This document shows, one piece after another, positions 43,064-52,050 of a stretch of 64,000 nucleotides of DNA. Position numbers and translations under genes: made by a program. The stretch covers positions 124,001 through 188,000 of the forward strand of contig NZ_JAIEUI010000006.1 in assembly GCF_022234545.1 (NCBI RefSeq), given 5' to 3'. The first letter of the stretch is position 1, and each line of letters starts with the position of its first letter. Origin of the DNA: Paenibacillus piscarius. Its GTDB lineage: Bacteria > Bacillota > Bacilli > Paenibacillales > Paenibacillaceae. Below the pieces are notes generated by a model. The model was not told where the DNA came from. It searched no databases and saw only the letters and a program-made list of their open reading frames with translations.

Positions 43064-43336
43064 TCACCTCTTCGCCTGCGGATCAGATACTTGCTGTTCC
43101 AGACCCAATTCAGCGGTCAAAGCCGTCAGGCCGCCCAAGGTGTCGCAGCCGAGCAGCTCATCCACATGCTCCTCCAGATTGATTCCCAGCCGCTGCTCCA
43201 CATCCGCTATCATCTCCACAATCATCACCGAAGTCATTGCCAGATCATTGGCAACCGACAAGCCGGGATGCAGCTCCTCTTTATCGAAGTAGCATACACC
43301 GGCGATAATCTCGTATAGCTTGTCCTCTATCAGCAC
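43064..43336 (-). CDS. Carrier protein, probable prolyl/pyrrolyl carrier
   Basis: 90 aa from a GTG at 43336 preceded by AGAGGGGAGAG; an ATG at 43357 overlapping the ligase stop (TAATG) is the alternative. Helix II motif NDLAMTSVMIVEMIADVEQRLG has Ser36 as phosphopantetheine site. Encoded between the prolyl ligase and the NRPS protein in tight coupling. By analogy with PltL/RedO it should hold L-proline while the acyl-CoA dehydrogenase oxidises it to pyrrole-2-carboxyl. Confidence 0.82.
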   Translation of the reverse strand: MLIEDKLYEIIAGVCYFDKEELHPGLSVANDLAMTSVMIVEMIADVEQRLGINLEEHVDELLGCDTLGGLTALTAELGLEQQVSDPQAKR

Positions 43337-43356
43337 TTGCTTCTCTCCCCTCTTCA

Positions 43357-44964
43357 TTAGAGCTGCCTGCAAAATTCTTGCTTCAGCTGTTGCCGGTCCA
43401 CCTTGCCGCTGCCCCCAGCGGGGAACCCTTCAAAGACATGAACCAGATCAGGAATCATATATTGCGGCAGCAGACTGCCGACTGCCAGCTTCAGCCCAAG
43501 CACGGTGAAGCTGGCTGCGTCGTGTACGACCACCGCAGCGCAGATCAGCGGTGGGCTGTCGCCATCCTGGATATCGACAACAACGGCATCCGCAATATTC
43601 TCCAGGTTATGCAGCACGCGTTCAATCTCCGGCAGCTCAATGCGGCAGCCGGATCGCTTAATCATAGCGTCTCTGCGGCCAACCAGGACCAGCGCCCCGT
43701 CTTCATTGACTGTAGCGATGTCCCCGGTGCAATAGAGCTTGCCGCCCATTCCCCACTCCGGCGGAATGGAGCGGAAGCACTGCTCCGTTAGCTGGGGGTT
43801 ACGGTAATAGCCCTGCATGACGATGGAACCTCTTACGCAGATCTCCCCCTCCTCCCCGGCACCGGCAAGGCGCCCGTCAGCGGTCACCACCACCACTCCG
43901 GTGTTGCCGCAGGCATAGCCGATCGGTACAGGGCCATCCTGACTGGCATCCTGCCGGGTAAGCGGATAACATGTGCAGACATTGGTCTCAATCAAGCCGT
44001 ACAGGTTGTAGAAATCCGCCTGCGGCAGCAGCTCCATCATGCGCAGCAGCAGCTTGGGCTGGAGCACCTCGCCTGCGAGCAGTACACTCCGCAGTGAGGG
44101 CAGCCCGCCTCCGGGTAACCGGGCATACCGTACAACCGCCGTCCACAGGGAAGGTACGGTGTAGACCCAGTTAATGCGCTCCCGGGCAATGACCGCCGTA
44201 AACAGCGTTGGATTCTGGACAGTCTCTGGCGTCAGGATGACCAGGGTTGCTCCCACGGCTACCGGCACAAAGATATCGAATACCGAAAGGTCGAAATGAA
44301 AAGGTGCGACCGATGCGAAGCGGTCATCTGCTTCCGGTTTGAAGTACCGGCAGCACCAGTCAATGAAAGTCCTGGCATTCAGATGGGTAATCATCACACC
44401 CTTGGGTACACCTGTGGAACCGGAAGTGTATAGAATATAAGCGAGATCCGTGCTGATGGACGGTCTTCTGCCTTGGTGTAAATAGCTTAGAGGCGCATCT
44501 GGTGCAGCGAAGCTGAATAAGGCCTTGCCTGCTCCGCTTGTCACCTTATGCGTATCCAGAAGCAGTACATGAACCTGTTCCAGCCGCGCGGATTGTTCCG
44601 GGTCCGCCCCCTCCAGCAGCTGCAGCAGATGGGCGATCTCTGTAATCAGGTACCGTGTGCCGCTCTGCTCCAGAATGCTCAGCATTCTATGAACAGGCGA
44701 ATATGTAGTATCCAGCGGGATATAGGCCCCGCCGGCGATCAGCACGCCGAACATGGCAGCTACCGCCTGCGGAGACTTGCCGAGGCAGATCGCTGCCGTC
44801 CCTCCCGGCTCCATGCCTGCGGTAATCAGCGCATCGGAGATCTGAATGCTGCGCCGGTGCAGACCGCCGTAGCTCAGCTCTTCTTCTCCGAAGTGCAACG
44901 CAGGCTGATCGGGACAATGTTCTGCCGTACGGATCAGGTAATGCTGCAGCAGGTAATCACTCAT
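43357..44964 (-). CDS. Stand-alone adenylation enzyme, predicted L-prolyl-AMP ligase
   Basis: 535 aa from the ATG at 44964. Core motifs: YILYTSGSTGVPKGVMITH, YGLIETN, YCTGDIA, GRRDAMIKRSG and C-terminal Lys in GSGKVDR. Reading the pocket residues against GrsA gives D-L-F-Y-L-A-L-V-C, one change from the DLLYLALVC code of prolyl ligases PltF/RedM. It would activate proline and load the carrier at 43064-43336. The gene overlaps the acyl-CoA dehydrogenase gene by 8 bp, the same three-enzyme set as in pyoluteorin and prodiginine pathways. Confidence 0.87.
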   Translation of the reverse strand: MSDYLLQHYLIRTAEHCPDQPALHFGEEELSYGGLHRRSIQISDALITAGMEPGGTAAICLGKSPQAVAAMFGVLIAGGAYIPLDTTYSPVHRMLSILEQSGTRYLITEIAHLLQLLEGADPEQSARLEQVHVLLLDTHKVTSGAGKALFSFAAPDAPLSYLHQGRRPSISTDLAYILYTSGSTGVPKGVMITHLNARTFIDWCCRYFKPEADDRFASVAPFHFDLSVFDIFVPVAVGATLVILTPETVQNPTLFTAVIARERINWVYTVPSLWTAVVRYARLPGGGLPSLRSVLLAGEVLQPKLLLRMMELLPQADFYNLYGLIETNVCTCYPLTRQDASQDGPVPIGYACGNTGVVVVTADGRLAGAGEEGEICVRGSIVMQGYYRNPQLTEQCFRSIPPEWGMGGKLYCTGDIATVNEDGALVLVGRRDAMIKRSGCRIELPEIERVLHNLENIADAVVVDIQDGDSPPLICAAVVVHDAASFTVLGLKLAVGSLLPQYMIPDLVHVFEGFPAGGSGKVDRQQLKQEFCRQL

Positions 44965-46114
44965 AACCTTCCCCCAGTCCTTCCAGCATGATCTTCTTCT
45001 GCATCTCGCTGGTACCCGAATACAGCTTGGCGGCAAGCGAATCGCGCATCTGCTTCTCCGGGGGACTCTCCTTGACATAGCCGTAAGCCCCCCAGATTTG
45101 AACAGCGGCGAGACTGTTCTGCACCTTCGATTCGGAGGTATGCAGCTTCAGCATTGAGGCGCTGTGCATCCCGCAGCGGCCACGGTCGAAATCTTCGCAT
45201 ACCTGATCCAGCATCAGCTTCCCCGTCTCCAGGCGGATTCTCATCTGGACCAGCTTGTCATAGACGCCCTCGAAGGAGAGGATGGCCTGACCAAACTGCT
45301 TCCTGCGGCTGGCATATTGGTAGGTCTGCGCATACTGCTGTTCCATGGCTCCGACATGGTAAGCACTGACAATAATCCGCTCCCACAGCATCGCCTTGAA
45401 GAAAATCCCCATGCCCTGCCGCTCCCGCCCCAGCAGCCGATGGGGCGGAAGCCGGGTCTGGTTCAGCAGCACCTCGCTCATTGGGCTGGTGCGCAGGCCC
45501 ATCTTCGCGAAGACTTGTCCAATGCTGTACTCCTGCTGCCCCGCTTCCAGCAGGAAGGCCGATACATCCAGCATCGGCAATCCGTTAGCGTGCTTGCCGT
45601 ACACCAGCAGGACATCCGCGTCCGGAGCCAGCGTGGCGAAGGTCTTCACCCCGTTCAGCAGATAGCCCTCCTGGTGCTTCTCGACCAGGGTGGTCATGGC
45701 GGAGGAATCCGAACCGGCCCCCGGCTCCGTGATGACACTGCTGCCGATGTACCTCCCGTCGATCAGCGGCTCCAGATAACGGGTCTGCTGTTCCTTCGTG
45801 CCGTAGATCCAGAGCGGCACCTGAGCCGCCGACATCTGGGCGCAGACCGAGAAGACCAGGCCTTCATCCTCACAGCGGCGGGCCAATGCCCTGACCGCCA
45901 GTGCCGTAGTGAGCATTCCCTGCTCTGCCCCCCCATGCGACGCCGGAAAAGGCAGCCCCAGCAACCCGGTTTCGGCTATTCTGGACCACTTGTCCCTGCG
46001 GAAGGTACCGCTCGCATCATCTGCGTATACCCGGTCATTCAAGTACCGGTCACAACATTCTTCCATCAGGCTGCAAATTTGCCGCTGCTCTTCGGAATAA
46101 CTGAATTCCACCAT
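44957..46114 (-). CDS. Acyl-CoA dehydrogenase-family flavoprotein, predicted prolyl-S-PCP dehydrogenase
   Basis: 385 aa, full acyl-CoA dehydrogenase: ITEPGAGSD, RKQFGQAI and C-terminal LYSGTSEMQ. The catalytic Glu of short/medium-chain enzymes (YEGT) is Ser here. A Glu is instead present in LWERIIVSAYHVGA, the position used by isovaleryl-CoA dehydrogenase and by pyrrole-forming enzymes. Next to a prolyl ligase and carrier, it should oxidise prolyl-S-PCP to pyrrolyl-2-carboxyl-S-PCP, passing electrons to the ETF encoded at 50229-52050. An ordinary fatty-acid role is less likely in this operon. Confidence 0.85.
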   Translation of the reverse strand: MVEFSYSEEQRQICSLMEECCDRYLNDRVYADDASGTFRRDKWSRIAETGLLGLPFPASHGGAEQGMLTTALAVRALARRCEDEGLVFSVCAQMSAAQVPLWIYGTKEQQTRYLEPLIDGRYIGSSVITEPGAGSDSSAMTTLVEKHQEGYLLNGVKTFATLAPDADVLLVYGKHANGLPMLDVSAFLLEAGQQEYSIGQVFAKMGLRTSPMSEVLLNQTRLPPHRLLGRERQGMGIFFKAMLWERIIVSAYHVGAMEQQYAQTYQYASRRKQFGQAILSFEGVYDKLVQMRIRLETGKLMLDQVCEDFDRGRCGMHSASMLKLHTSESKVQNSLAAVQIWGAYGYVKESPPEKQMRDSLAAKLYSGTSEMQKKIMLEGLGEGYE

Positions 46115-46136
46115 AAGCGCCCCTCAACCCGTAGTT

Positions 46137-47780
46137 TTAGATCTCTTCAGCCTCGGCGGCCGCAAGGGCCATGCCTCTAACAATGGTGTCATTAAGCAGG
46201 AACTGGCTTTCGGCCGGAATTCCCTCTACAGCCCACCTTCTGAGGATATTCTTCTGAACCTTGCCCGATTCCAGCACCGGAAGCTGCGAGACCAGATGTA
46301 CCCGGTCCGGGACTTTGTAATTGGCAATTTTGCCGCGGCAATAGGCTTTAACCTCCCCTTCAGTCAGCTGGAATCCGGGCCTTGGGATGACGAATGCGGC
46401 CAAGGCTTCACCCAGAATCTCATCCGGTTCCCCGACTACTGATACATCCTCCACCTTGTCCATGTTCAGCACGCATTCTTCAATATCTACCGGGTATACA
46501 TTGAAGCCGCCGCGTATAACCATATCCTTGATCCGCCCGGCAATACAGATATTAACTCCATCCTTGTAATAGCAGGCCAGATCCCCGGTATAGAGCCACC
46601 CCTCCTCGTCAATAACTTCACGCGTCTTGGCTTCGTTCTTGTAATAACCTTTCATCAGATAGCCCCTAATCGCCAGCTCTCCAATCTCGCCCTGCGGCAC
46701 CTCCCGGCGGTCCTTGTCGACAATCTTGACCTCGAAGCCCTCTATGGGCCTGCCCACCGTGTTCAGACGTACCTCAGGCGGATCATCCAGGCGCGTCATC
46801 GTGACCAGACCTGTAGCTTCAATAATGCCGTAGGCATTAATCAGGGTGCAGCGGGTAGTCTCCTCAATGGAACGGGCCAGGTAAGGGGTGCATAGGGAAC
46901 CGGAGACCACCACCTTGCGCAGTTCGCGGAACAGGCCCGGCTTACAGTAGGGCATAGCCAGAATCAGGCTCCACATGGTCGGCTGGGTGTGAAACAGATT
47001 AATGCCGTTTTTGGCGACATGGCTAAGAATATCGTTCGGATTGAAGTTAGCAATCCATTTCATGGTAATGCAGGAGACGAAGTAGACCAGCACGGCGTTG
47101 AAGCCCTGTGCGGCATAGAGAGGGGCGATCGAAAAGCCGATATCCTCATCAATATCAAGTAATTGTCCGCCATAATAAGAGGTAGCCACCAGATTGTAGT
47201 GTGTAATCATTACACCCTTGGGATGACCGGTGGTTCCCGAGGTGTAGCCTAGAATGGCAACATCGTCAGGATTTACAGATTCAAGCAGCCTGTCATGAAA
47301 AGGAACAGCCGGCGGCTTCAGCAGCCCGGCAAAGGGCATACTGCCCGCCGGCAGCTCATCGCCCAGCACAATATAATGACGGATGGCCGGAAGTGCGGAG
47401 CGCAGTCCGGACAGAATCTGCCCATAATCAAAAATCCCCAGCCGGTCCTGATAGATGACGGTCTCCGCATCGGAGTTCTCCAGCACCCGCCTGATTTCAT
47501 CGGGCTCATAACGCGTGCTGACGGGAACGATCCAAGCGCCGATTTTGAACAGGGCGAAGTAGACATACAGATATTCCAGGCAGTTGGGCAGCAGAACAGC
47601 CACCTTGTCATTCTTCTTGACGCCCAGGTCCAGCAGATTGCCGGCGATCGTGACGGCATTACCGTACAGCTGCGCGAAGGTTACGCTCTCCTGCTCGAAC
47701 ACCACTGCAGTCTTGCCGGGAACCTCCCGGTATAACGTGTCCAGTACACAATCAATGGTCATACGTTCATATTGGATCAT
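46137..47780 (-). CDS. Acyl-CoA/acyl-ACP ligase (class I adenylate-forming)
   Basis: 547 aa. GYTSGTTGHPKGVMITH, NAYGIIEATG, YTGDLACYY and IKDMVIRGGFNVYPVDIEE are acyl-CoA synthetase motifs, with catalytic Lys in LESGKVQKN. Unlike the two amino-acid A domains it belongs to the carboxylic-acid ligase branch, so it likely activates a fatty, aryl or short-chain acid. Encoded directly ahead of the dehydrogenase gene (22-bp gap). Which acid, and whether CoA or an ACP is the acceptor, cannot be read. Confidence 0.85.
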   Translation of the reverse strand: MIQYERMTIDCVLDTLYREVPGKTAVVFEQESVTFAQLYGNAVTIAGNLLDLGVKKNDKVAVLLPNCLEYLYVYFALFKIGAWIVPVSTRYEPDEIRRVLENSDAETVIYQDRLGIFDYGQILSGLRSALPAIRHYIVLGDELPAGSMPFAGLLKPPAVPFHDRLLESVNPDDVAILGYTSGTTGHPKGVMITHYNLVATSYYGGQLLDIDEDIGFSIAPLYAAQGFNAVLVYFVSCITMKWIANFNPNDILSHVAKNGINLFHTQPTMWSLILAMPYCKPGLFRELRKVVVSGSLCTPYLARSIEETTRCTLINAYGIIEATGLVTMTRLDDPPEVRLNTVGRPIEGFEVKIVDKDRREVPQGEIGELAIRGYLMKGYYKNEAKTREVIDEEGWLYTGDLACYYKDGVNICIAGRIKDMVIRGGFNVYPVDIEECVLNMDKVEDVSVVGEPDEILGEALAAFVIPRPGFQLTEGEVKAYCRGKIANYKVPDRVHLVSQLPVLESGKVQKNILRRWAVEGIPAESQFLLNDTIVRGMALAAAEAEEI

Positions 47781-47801
47781 GGGTGTGCCTTGTCTCCTTT
47801 A

Positions 47802-48836
47802 TCAGCCCAAATAGGATGTATCAAAGCCCTCGAAATGCTGTGCTGCCTCTTCCTCGTTCAGAATGGCGCCGATGCAGCCCGGCTGCCTGCGGGGGCGCTG
47901 CATGGCCGTCATGATATACTGGATATAATTGAAATTGTTCGAGAACGAGCGGATGCCGATGGCCTGCATGATGATCCCGATACAAGCACCCGGGGCCAGG
48001 TTAGTGTTCATCATCTTATCCTCATAGCCGGGGAATACCGCTGCCTTCAGCTTCTCCACACATACGAACAGAAACTTCTGCATCCGGATGAAGATATAAT
48101 CCTTCTCCTTCTGGTAGATTTCGTCCGCGTGCACTCTCACTCCATTCAGATAGAATTCCGCCTGGATAGGAGATTTCAGCTTCATATACCCCTCCTGGTC
48201 GAAGGTGATGTGATTGAATACATCATACAGAACCACCGTGTACCCGATGTCTGCTTGGCCGCTGAATGCCTGAAGCCCGTTCAAATACAGATTGCCTTCT
48301 TCCGCATAGATGTCCACAAGATCCTCTTCGCAGAACAAAGCGCCGGGAGCATCACCCGCCTGCTGCTTCTGCATGAAATAGGAGCTGTGAATCCCGCTCA
48401 TAATCTCAAAAAGATGAAAGCATTTAAACCGGTCATAGCGGAGCCGGGCAGCAAGCTTCTTGTCAAACCTCTGGCCCTCCAGCTCCTCCTTCAGCTTCTG
48501 CTCCAGATAAGCTCTGGAACAGAGCACCCCCTTGCCGCCGTTGAACAGCTCGTCCACCGCAGCTTCCAGAATCAGTCCGTCCGTGCTGACGGTCAGGTGA
48601 ATCATGAAGGACAGTGAGACATCCTGCTTGCGCATACGGGTGATATCCCGCTGCCAGCCGATGATATGTACATTGCCGTACTCATCGGTCTGAAGATTGG
48701 TGCCCCGTGCGCGGAGCATAGGCACCAGCTTGTCCGTACAGGAGTAATTACCGTAGGCGACCCTTTTGCGGATGAGCTCCCGGTCCAGCGGTTCTCTGAC
48801 AATCAGCTTGGGAACAGGGAATTGCATAGCCGTCAT
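47802..48836 (-). CDS. Unidentified protein in the biosynthetic operon
   Basis: 344 aa from the ATG at 48836 with GAGGAGG 7 nt upstream, so it is certainly expressed. I recognise no family. It has no TM helix or signal. Notable stretches: YGNYSCTDKLVPMLRARGTN near the start, SFMIHLTVSTDGLILEAAVDELF, LCSRAYLEQKLKEELEGQRF, ALFCEEDLVDIYAEEGN, YMKLKSPIQAEFYLNGVRVHADEIYQ and LAPGACIGIIMQAIGIRS. Several conserved-looking Cys, Asp and Glu residues suggest an enzyme. It lies between the KAS III-like and ligase genes, with gaps of about 20 bp. Confidence 0.6.
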   Translation of the reverse strand: MTAMQFPVPKLIVREPLDRELIRKRVAYGNYSCTDKLVPMLRARGTNLQTDEYGNVHIIGWQRDITRMRKQDVSLSFMIHLTVSTDGLILEAAVDELFNGGKGVLCSRAYLEQKLKEELEGQRFDKKLAARLRYDRFKCFHLFEIMSGIHSSYFMQKQQAGDAPGALFCEEDLVDIYAEEGNLYLNGLQAFSGQADIGYTVVLYDVFNHITFDQEGYMKLKSPIQAEFYLNGVRVHADEIYQKEKDYIFIRMQKFLFVCVEKLKAAVFPGYEDKMMNTNLAPGACIGIIMQAIGIRSFSNNFNYIQYIMTAMQRPRRQPGCIGAILNEEEAAQHFEGFDTSYLG

Positions 48837-48852
48837 TATCTAGCCTCCTCAG

Positions 48853-49932
48853 TTACCATATGAGGTACGCTGCCCCATAGGTTAAGCCACAGGCGCTGCC
48901 CAGCAGCAGTATGGAATCTCCTTCTCGCAGCAGCCCCTGTTCATCAGCAATAGCAAGGCCCGCCGGAATATTCGCGCTGCCCATGTTGCCGTTCTCGGGG
49001 AAGGTGTTGACCGGGAAGACCTTGTCTGTCTTAACCTCCAGCTTGTTCAGCAGCGAATTGGTAATATTTCGGCCGAGCTGGTGGGAGAAAATGTAATCCA
49101 TGCTGTCCTTGCGCAGCTCATGTTCTTCTAAAAATTCGTACACGAAGCCGGGCATGTCCCGGATAACATTGGCGGCAATTCCGCGACCGTCCGCCCAGCT
49201 CATGAAATCCAGTCCCTCAAATCTGGGTGCGGGCATATGGATTTTGGGCGAGACATACAGCGATAGCTCCCAGTCCTCGTGGTTCCGCTGCTCACCATAA
49301 TACCGGATCGACTTCCTGCCGTTATCGGCAGTCAGCAGCATCGCTGCGGCCCCCGCCCCGGCGAAGAGCAGATTCATTTTGTAATCCGCTTCCTCCAGGC
49401 TGTTCACCGTGCCCGTATAACCGGAGGCCTCCAGCAGCTCCAGCGGGTTCTCGCTGGTAACCACCAGGATATTGCGGTATTTGCCTGTAGAGATGTAGAG
49501 GCTGGACAGCTCCAGCGCTTTGAGGAAGCCGTTGCAGGTGTCGTTAATGTCGTAATAATTGCCCCGGGTCATCCCGAGCTCATGCGCAAGAATAATGGAA
49601 TACGACGGCTCACGGAACGGATTGCATACGCCTACGAACAGCAGCAGGTCAATCTCGCCGGCGGAGATGCCTGCGGTACCGATAGCCTCCTGCGCAGCCT
49701 TCACGGCCATCTGCACCGAGCTGTCCTCGCGGTAATCTACAGAGCATGAGCGGGTCTTGATCTCCAGAAAATCAAGCTTGCGCCTGCTTCCATATACGAA
49801 TTGCTCCAGATCCTCCAGCGGCAGATTCCGGCAATACTTCTCTGCAAATAAATCGACAATCTCCCCGTTGGTCATGCGCCCCTTGGGGATGTAATAGGAT
49901 AAGGCGCGTATGGACAGATTCAACATGGTCAT
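48853..49932 (-). CDS. KAS III-like condensing enzyme or acyltransferase
   Basis: 359 aa. FabH-type triad: Cys133 in INDTCNGFLKAL, His284 in FSHQLGRN and Asn316 in ENGNMGSANIP. The substrate-loop sequence differs from housekeeping FabH. KAS III-like proteins in natural-product clusters start polyketide chains or transfer acyl groups such as pyrrolyl (CloN2 type) to an O or N acceptor. Either role fits with pyrrole genes nearby. ATG at 49932 follows AGAGAGG; the neighbouring gene 38 bp upstream encodes an ACP, a likely partner. Confidence 0.86.
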   Translation of the reverse strand: MTMLNLSIRALSYYIPKGRMTNGEIVDLFAEKYCRNLPLEDLEQFVYGSRRKLDFLEIKTRSCSVDYREDSSVQMAVKAAQEAIGTAGISAGEIDLLLFVGVCNPFREPSYSIILAHELGMTRGNYYDINDTCNGFLKALELSSLYISTGKYRNILVVTSENPLELLEASGYTGTVNSLEEADYKMNLLFAGAGAAAMLLTADNGRKSIRYYGEQRNHEDWELSLYVSPKIHMPAPRFEGLDFMSWADGRGIAANVIRDMPGFVYEFLEEHELRKDSMDYIFSHQLGRNITNSLLNKLEVKTDKVFPVNTFPENGNMGSANIPAGLAIADEQGLLREGDSILLLGSACGLTYGAAYLIW

Positions 49933-49969
49933 GTTCCTCTCTGTTCAGATGATAAACTGCGGGTCTGCC

Positions 49970-50224
49970 TTAACCAGGGGGTGTTCTTCTGTAGTAATCA
50001 AACCGTTCATAGGCTTCGCCCAGGGTCCGGGTCATCACCCGGTCTTCGGGGCTGAACATGATCTGATATTCCCGTTCCAGCCGGATCATCGCGTTCACCA
50101 GCGACAAGGAATCAATTCCCAGCTCCAGCAGCAGATTGACCTCCGGGGTCAATCTGGACGCTTCAATTCCCAGATATTCCGCAAACAGCGCTTGAAACTG
50201 GGCAAAGCTTATCCGATTTTCCAT
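49970..50224 (-). CDS. Stand-alone acyl carrier protein
   Basis: 84 aa with a canonical site: LLELGIDSLSLVNAMIRLE, Ser39 carrying phosphopantetheine. Start preceded by AGGTGAGG. It lies between the KAS III-like and ETF alpha genes. It is the most conventional carrier of the cluster and probably serves the KAS III-like enzyme and/or the acyl ligase. Confidence 0.88.
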   Translation of the reverse strand: MENRISFAQFQALFAEYLGIEASRLTPEVNLLLELGIDSLSLVNAMIRLEREYQIMFSPEDRVMTRTLGEAYERFDYYRRTPPG

Positions 50225-50228
50225 ATCC

Positions 50229-51254
50229 TCACCTGCTTACTTTCATGTTTTGGCGAACCTGGGTAATGAGAAGCGGCAGCGCCTCGAACAGATCGGCTAC
50301 AATTCCATGCGCAGCCAGCTTGAGAATTGGGGCGCTCCGGTCTCTATTGAAGGCAATCACCGTGTCCATACGCCGGATGCCTACCGTATGCTGCACCGCT
50401 CCTGATAGGCCCACTGCAATATAGATCCGGCCGCTGACGTTCTTGCCTGTCAGTCCGATCTGATGTGAATAATCCAGCCAGCCCTGGTCAATCACGGGCC
50501 TTGTAGCCCCCAGTTCTGCCCCCAGACAGGAGGCCAGCTCCCGCACCAGCTCTATCCCTTCCTTACTGCATACACCACGTCCGGCGGCAACGACTACGCC
50601 GGATGAGGCGGATGAGCCGTAGTCCTTCCGGCCACCGATCACCTCCAGAACCGAGGTGCGGAGCACCGCCGGCAGGGTAAGCTGCGGATGAATAATCCGC
50701 CCCTTCCGGTAAGGGTCGGTGGCCGGAGGAAGCATGGTCCCGGGGCGGATAGTAGCCATTTGCGGACGGGCTTCGGGACAGCAGACGGTAGCCATTAATG
50801 TACCTTCCCGTGCCGGCCGGATCTGCAGCAGCATCCGCTGAGCAGGATCGATGTTCAGCCCGGTGCAGTCTGCCGTTAAGCCAGTATGAAGCCTTGCGGC
50901 CAATCTTGCAGCGATGGATTTGCTATGTATAGTGGAGGGAAAGAGCAGAATCTCGGGCCGGATGTCCAGAACCAGCTGGTGGAGCAGCTCTGTATGTACT
51001 TCTTCGTTGAGGGGACTTCCTGCGGGCTGGTCAATCACATAGACGATGTCTGCTCCGTAGCTTATACAGGAAGCAGCATAGGCTCCGGCACCCGGGCCGG
51101 TCAGCACAACGGCAATATCTGTACGCAGTGTCCGGTTTAGATCCACGGCGCAGCCTAGCAGCTCATAGACTACCGGATTCAGTATGCCGTCCGTATATTC
51201 ACAGGCAATCATAATCCCTTCGTACTCTCCGGCCCGCACGCGTTGAATCGGCAT
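50229..51254 (-). CDS. etfA: Electron transfer flavoprotein alpha subunit
   Basis: 341 aa from the ATG at 51254 (AAGGAGG upstream); the frame opening at 51389 runs into etfB. The C-terminal FAD domain is clear: ELGATRPVIDQGWLDYSHQIGLTGKNVSG, YIAVGLSGAVQH and NRDRSAPILKLAAHGIVADLF. With the beta subunit it shuttles electrons from the acyl-CoA dehydrogenase, here most likely prolyl-PCP oxidation. A dedicated ETF inside a biosynthetic operon points to this redox step rather than general beta-oxidation. Confidence 0.9.
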   Translation of the reverse strand: MPIQRVRAGEYEGIMIACEYTDGILNPVVYELLGCAVDLNRTLRTDIAVVLTGPGAGAYAASCISYGADIVYVIDQPAGSPLNEEVHTELLHQLVLDIRPEILLFPSTIHSKSIAARLAARLHTGLTADCTGLNIDPAQRMLLQIRPAREGTLMATVCCPEARPQMATIRPGTMLPPATDPYRKGRIIHPQLTLPAVLRTSVLEVIGGRKDYGSSASSGVVVAAGRGVCSKEGIELVRELASCLGAELGATRPVIDQGWLDYSHQIGLTGKNVSGRIYIAVGLSGAVQHTVGIRRMDTVIAFNRDRSAPILKLAAHGIVADLFEALPLLITQVRQNMKVSR

Positions 51255-51297
51255 GGCTGCCTCCTTATCGAATAAACTGGGTGATTCCTGGTCTAGC

Positions 51298-52050
51298 TTA
51301 GCTACTAATAAGCCGGGCAATCTCCGCCACCTGTTCCTGAAGGCTCCTGCCGCTGACAATGAAGGACTCCTGCCGCTCTGCAGCATCACACACAGCCTTC
51401 ACCCGGGTCGGCGAACCTGCAAGTCCGCAGGCCTGCTTGTCCAGCCCCAGCTCCGCTGCCGACAGCCGGACGATCCCGCAGCGGTTCGCCTTGAGGATTC
51501 CCTTAACGGTAGCCATTCGCGGCTGGTTCATGCCTTTGTGTACTGTTAGCAAGGCTGGAAGGGTCAGTTGAATCACCTCATACCCGTTGTCCGTCATCCG
51601 CTTGCAGGAGATTAGCCGTTCCTCCAGCGTCAGGATGTCAAGTACATGGGTGGTATGTGGGACGTCCAGCTTCTCCGCGAGGGCGGGACCGACCTGGCCG
51701 GTCTCACCGTCTGTGGAATGGGTGCCGCATAGGATCAGGTCCGGCTTCCGGGTATGTTCTAGCCCCCGGGCGAGAACGGTGGCTGTAGCCAGCGTGTCCC
51801 CGCCCGCGAAGCGCTTGTCGGTCAGAAGCACCCCTGCATCCGCGCCGAGAGCAATGCAGCTTCGCAGGATAACGGCTGCGGATTCCGCACCCATACTGAC
51901 AACAGTCACCTGCCCGCCCACGCGCTCCCTGATCCGCAGCGCCTCCTCGAGCGCGAAGGCATCGGCAGGGTTCAACGCCGGGGCGGAGTCGGCCGCAGTG
52001 ACCTGCTTGACGCAGACAGCGATGTGCCAGCCTTCCGTGCGGCTGCTCAT
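51298..52050 (-). CDS. etfB: Electron transfer flavoprotein beta subunit
   Basis: 250 aa. HIAVCVKQVTAA start, GTHSTDGETGQVGPALAEKLDVP and MNQPRMATVKGILKA are ETF-beta signatures (AMP/FAD-interface). Start overlaps the flavodoxin stop (ATGA). Forms the heterodimer with the etfA product. Confidence 0.9.
   Translation of the reverse strand: MSSRTEGWHIAVCVKQVTAADSAPALNPADAFALEEALRIRERVGGQVTVVSMGAESAAVILRSCIALGADAGVLLTDKRFAGGDTLATATVLARGLEHTRKPDLILCGTHSTDGETGQVGPALAEKLDVPHTTHVLDILTLEERLISCKRMTDNGYEVIQLTLPALLTVHKGMNQPRMATVKGILKANRCGIVRLSAAELGLDKQACGLAGSPTRVKAVCDAAERQESFIVSGRSLQEQVAEIARLISS

Noticed and set aside
44957..52050. Fatty-acid beta-oxidation genes (acyl-CoA dehydrogenase, ligase, ETF)
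   Set aside because: No hydratase, 3-hydroxyacyl-CoA dehydrogenase or thiolase is present, and the dehydrogenase is coupled to a prolyl-code ligase and carrier, so a pathway-specific role is preferred.
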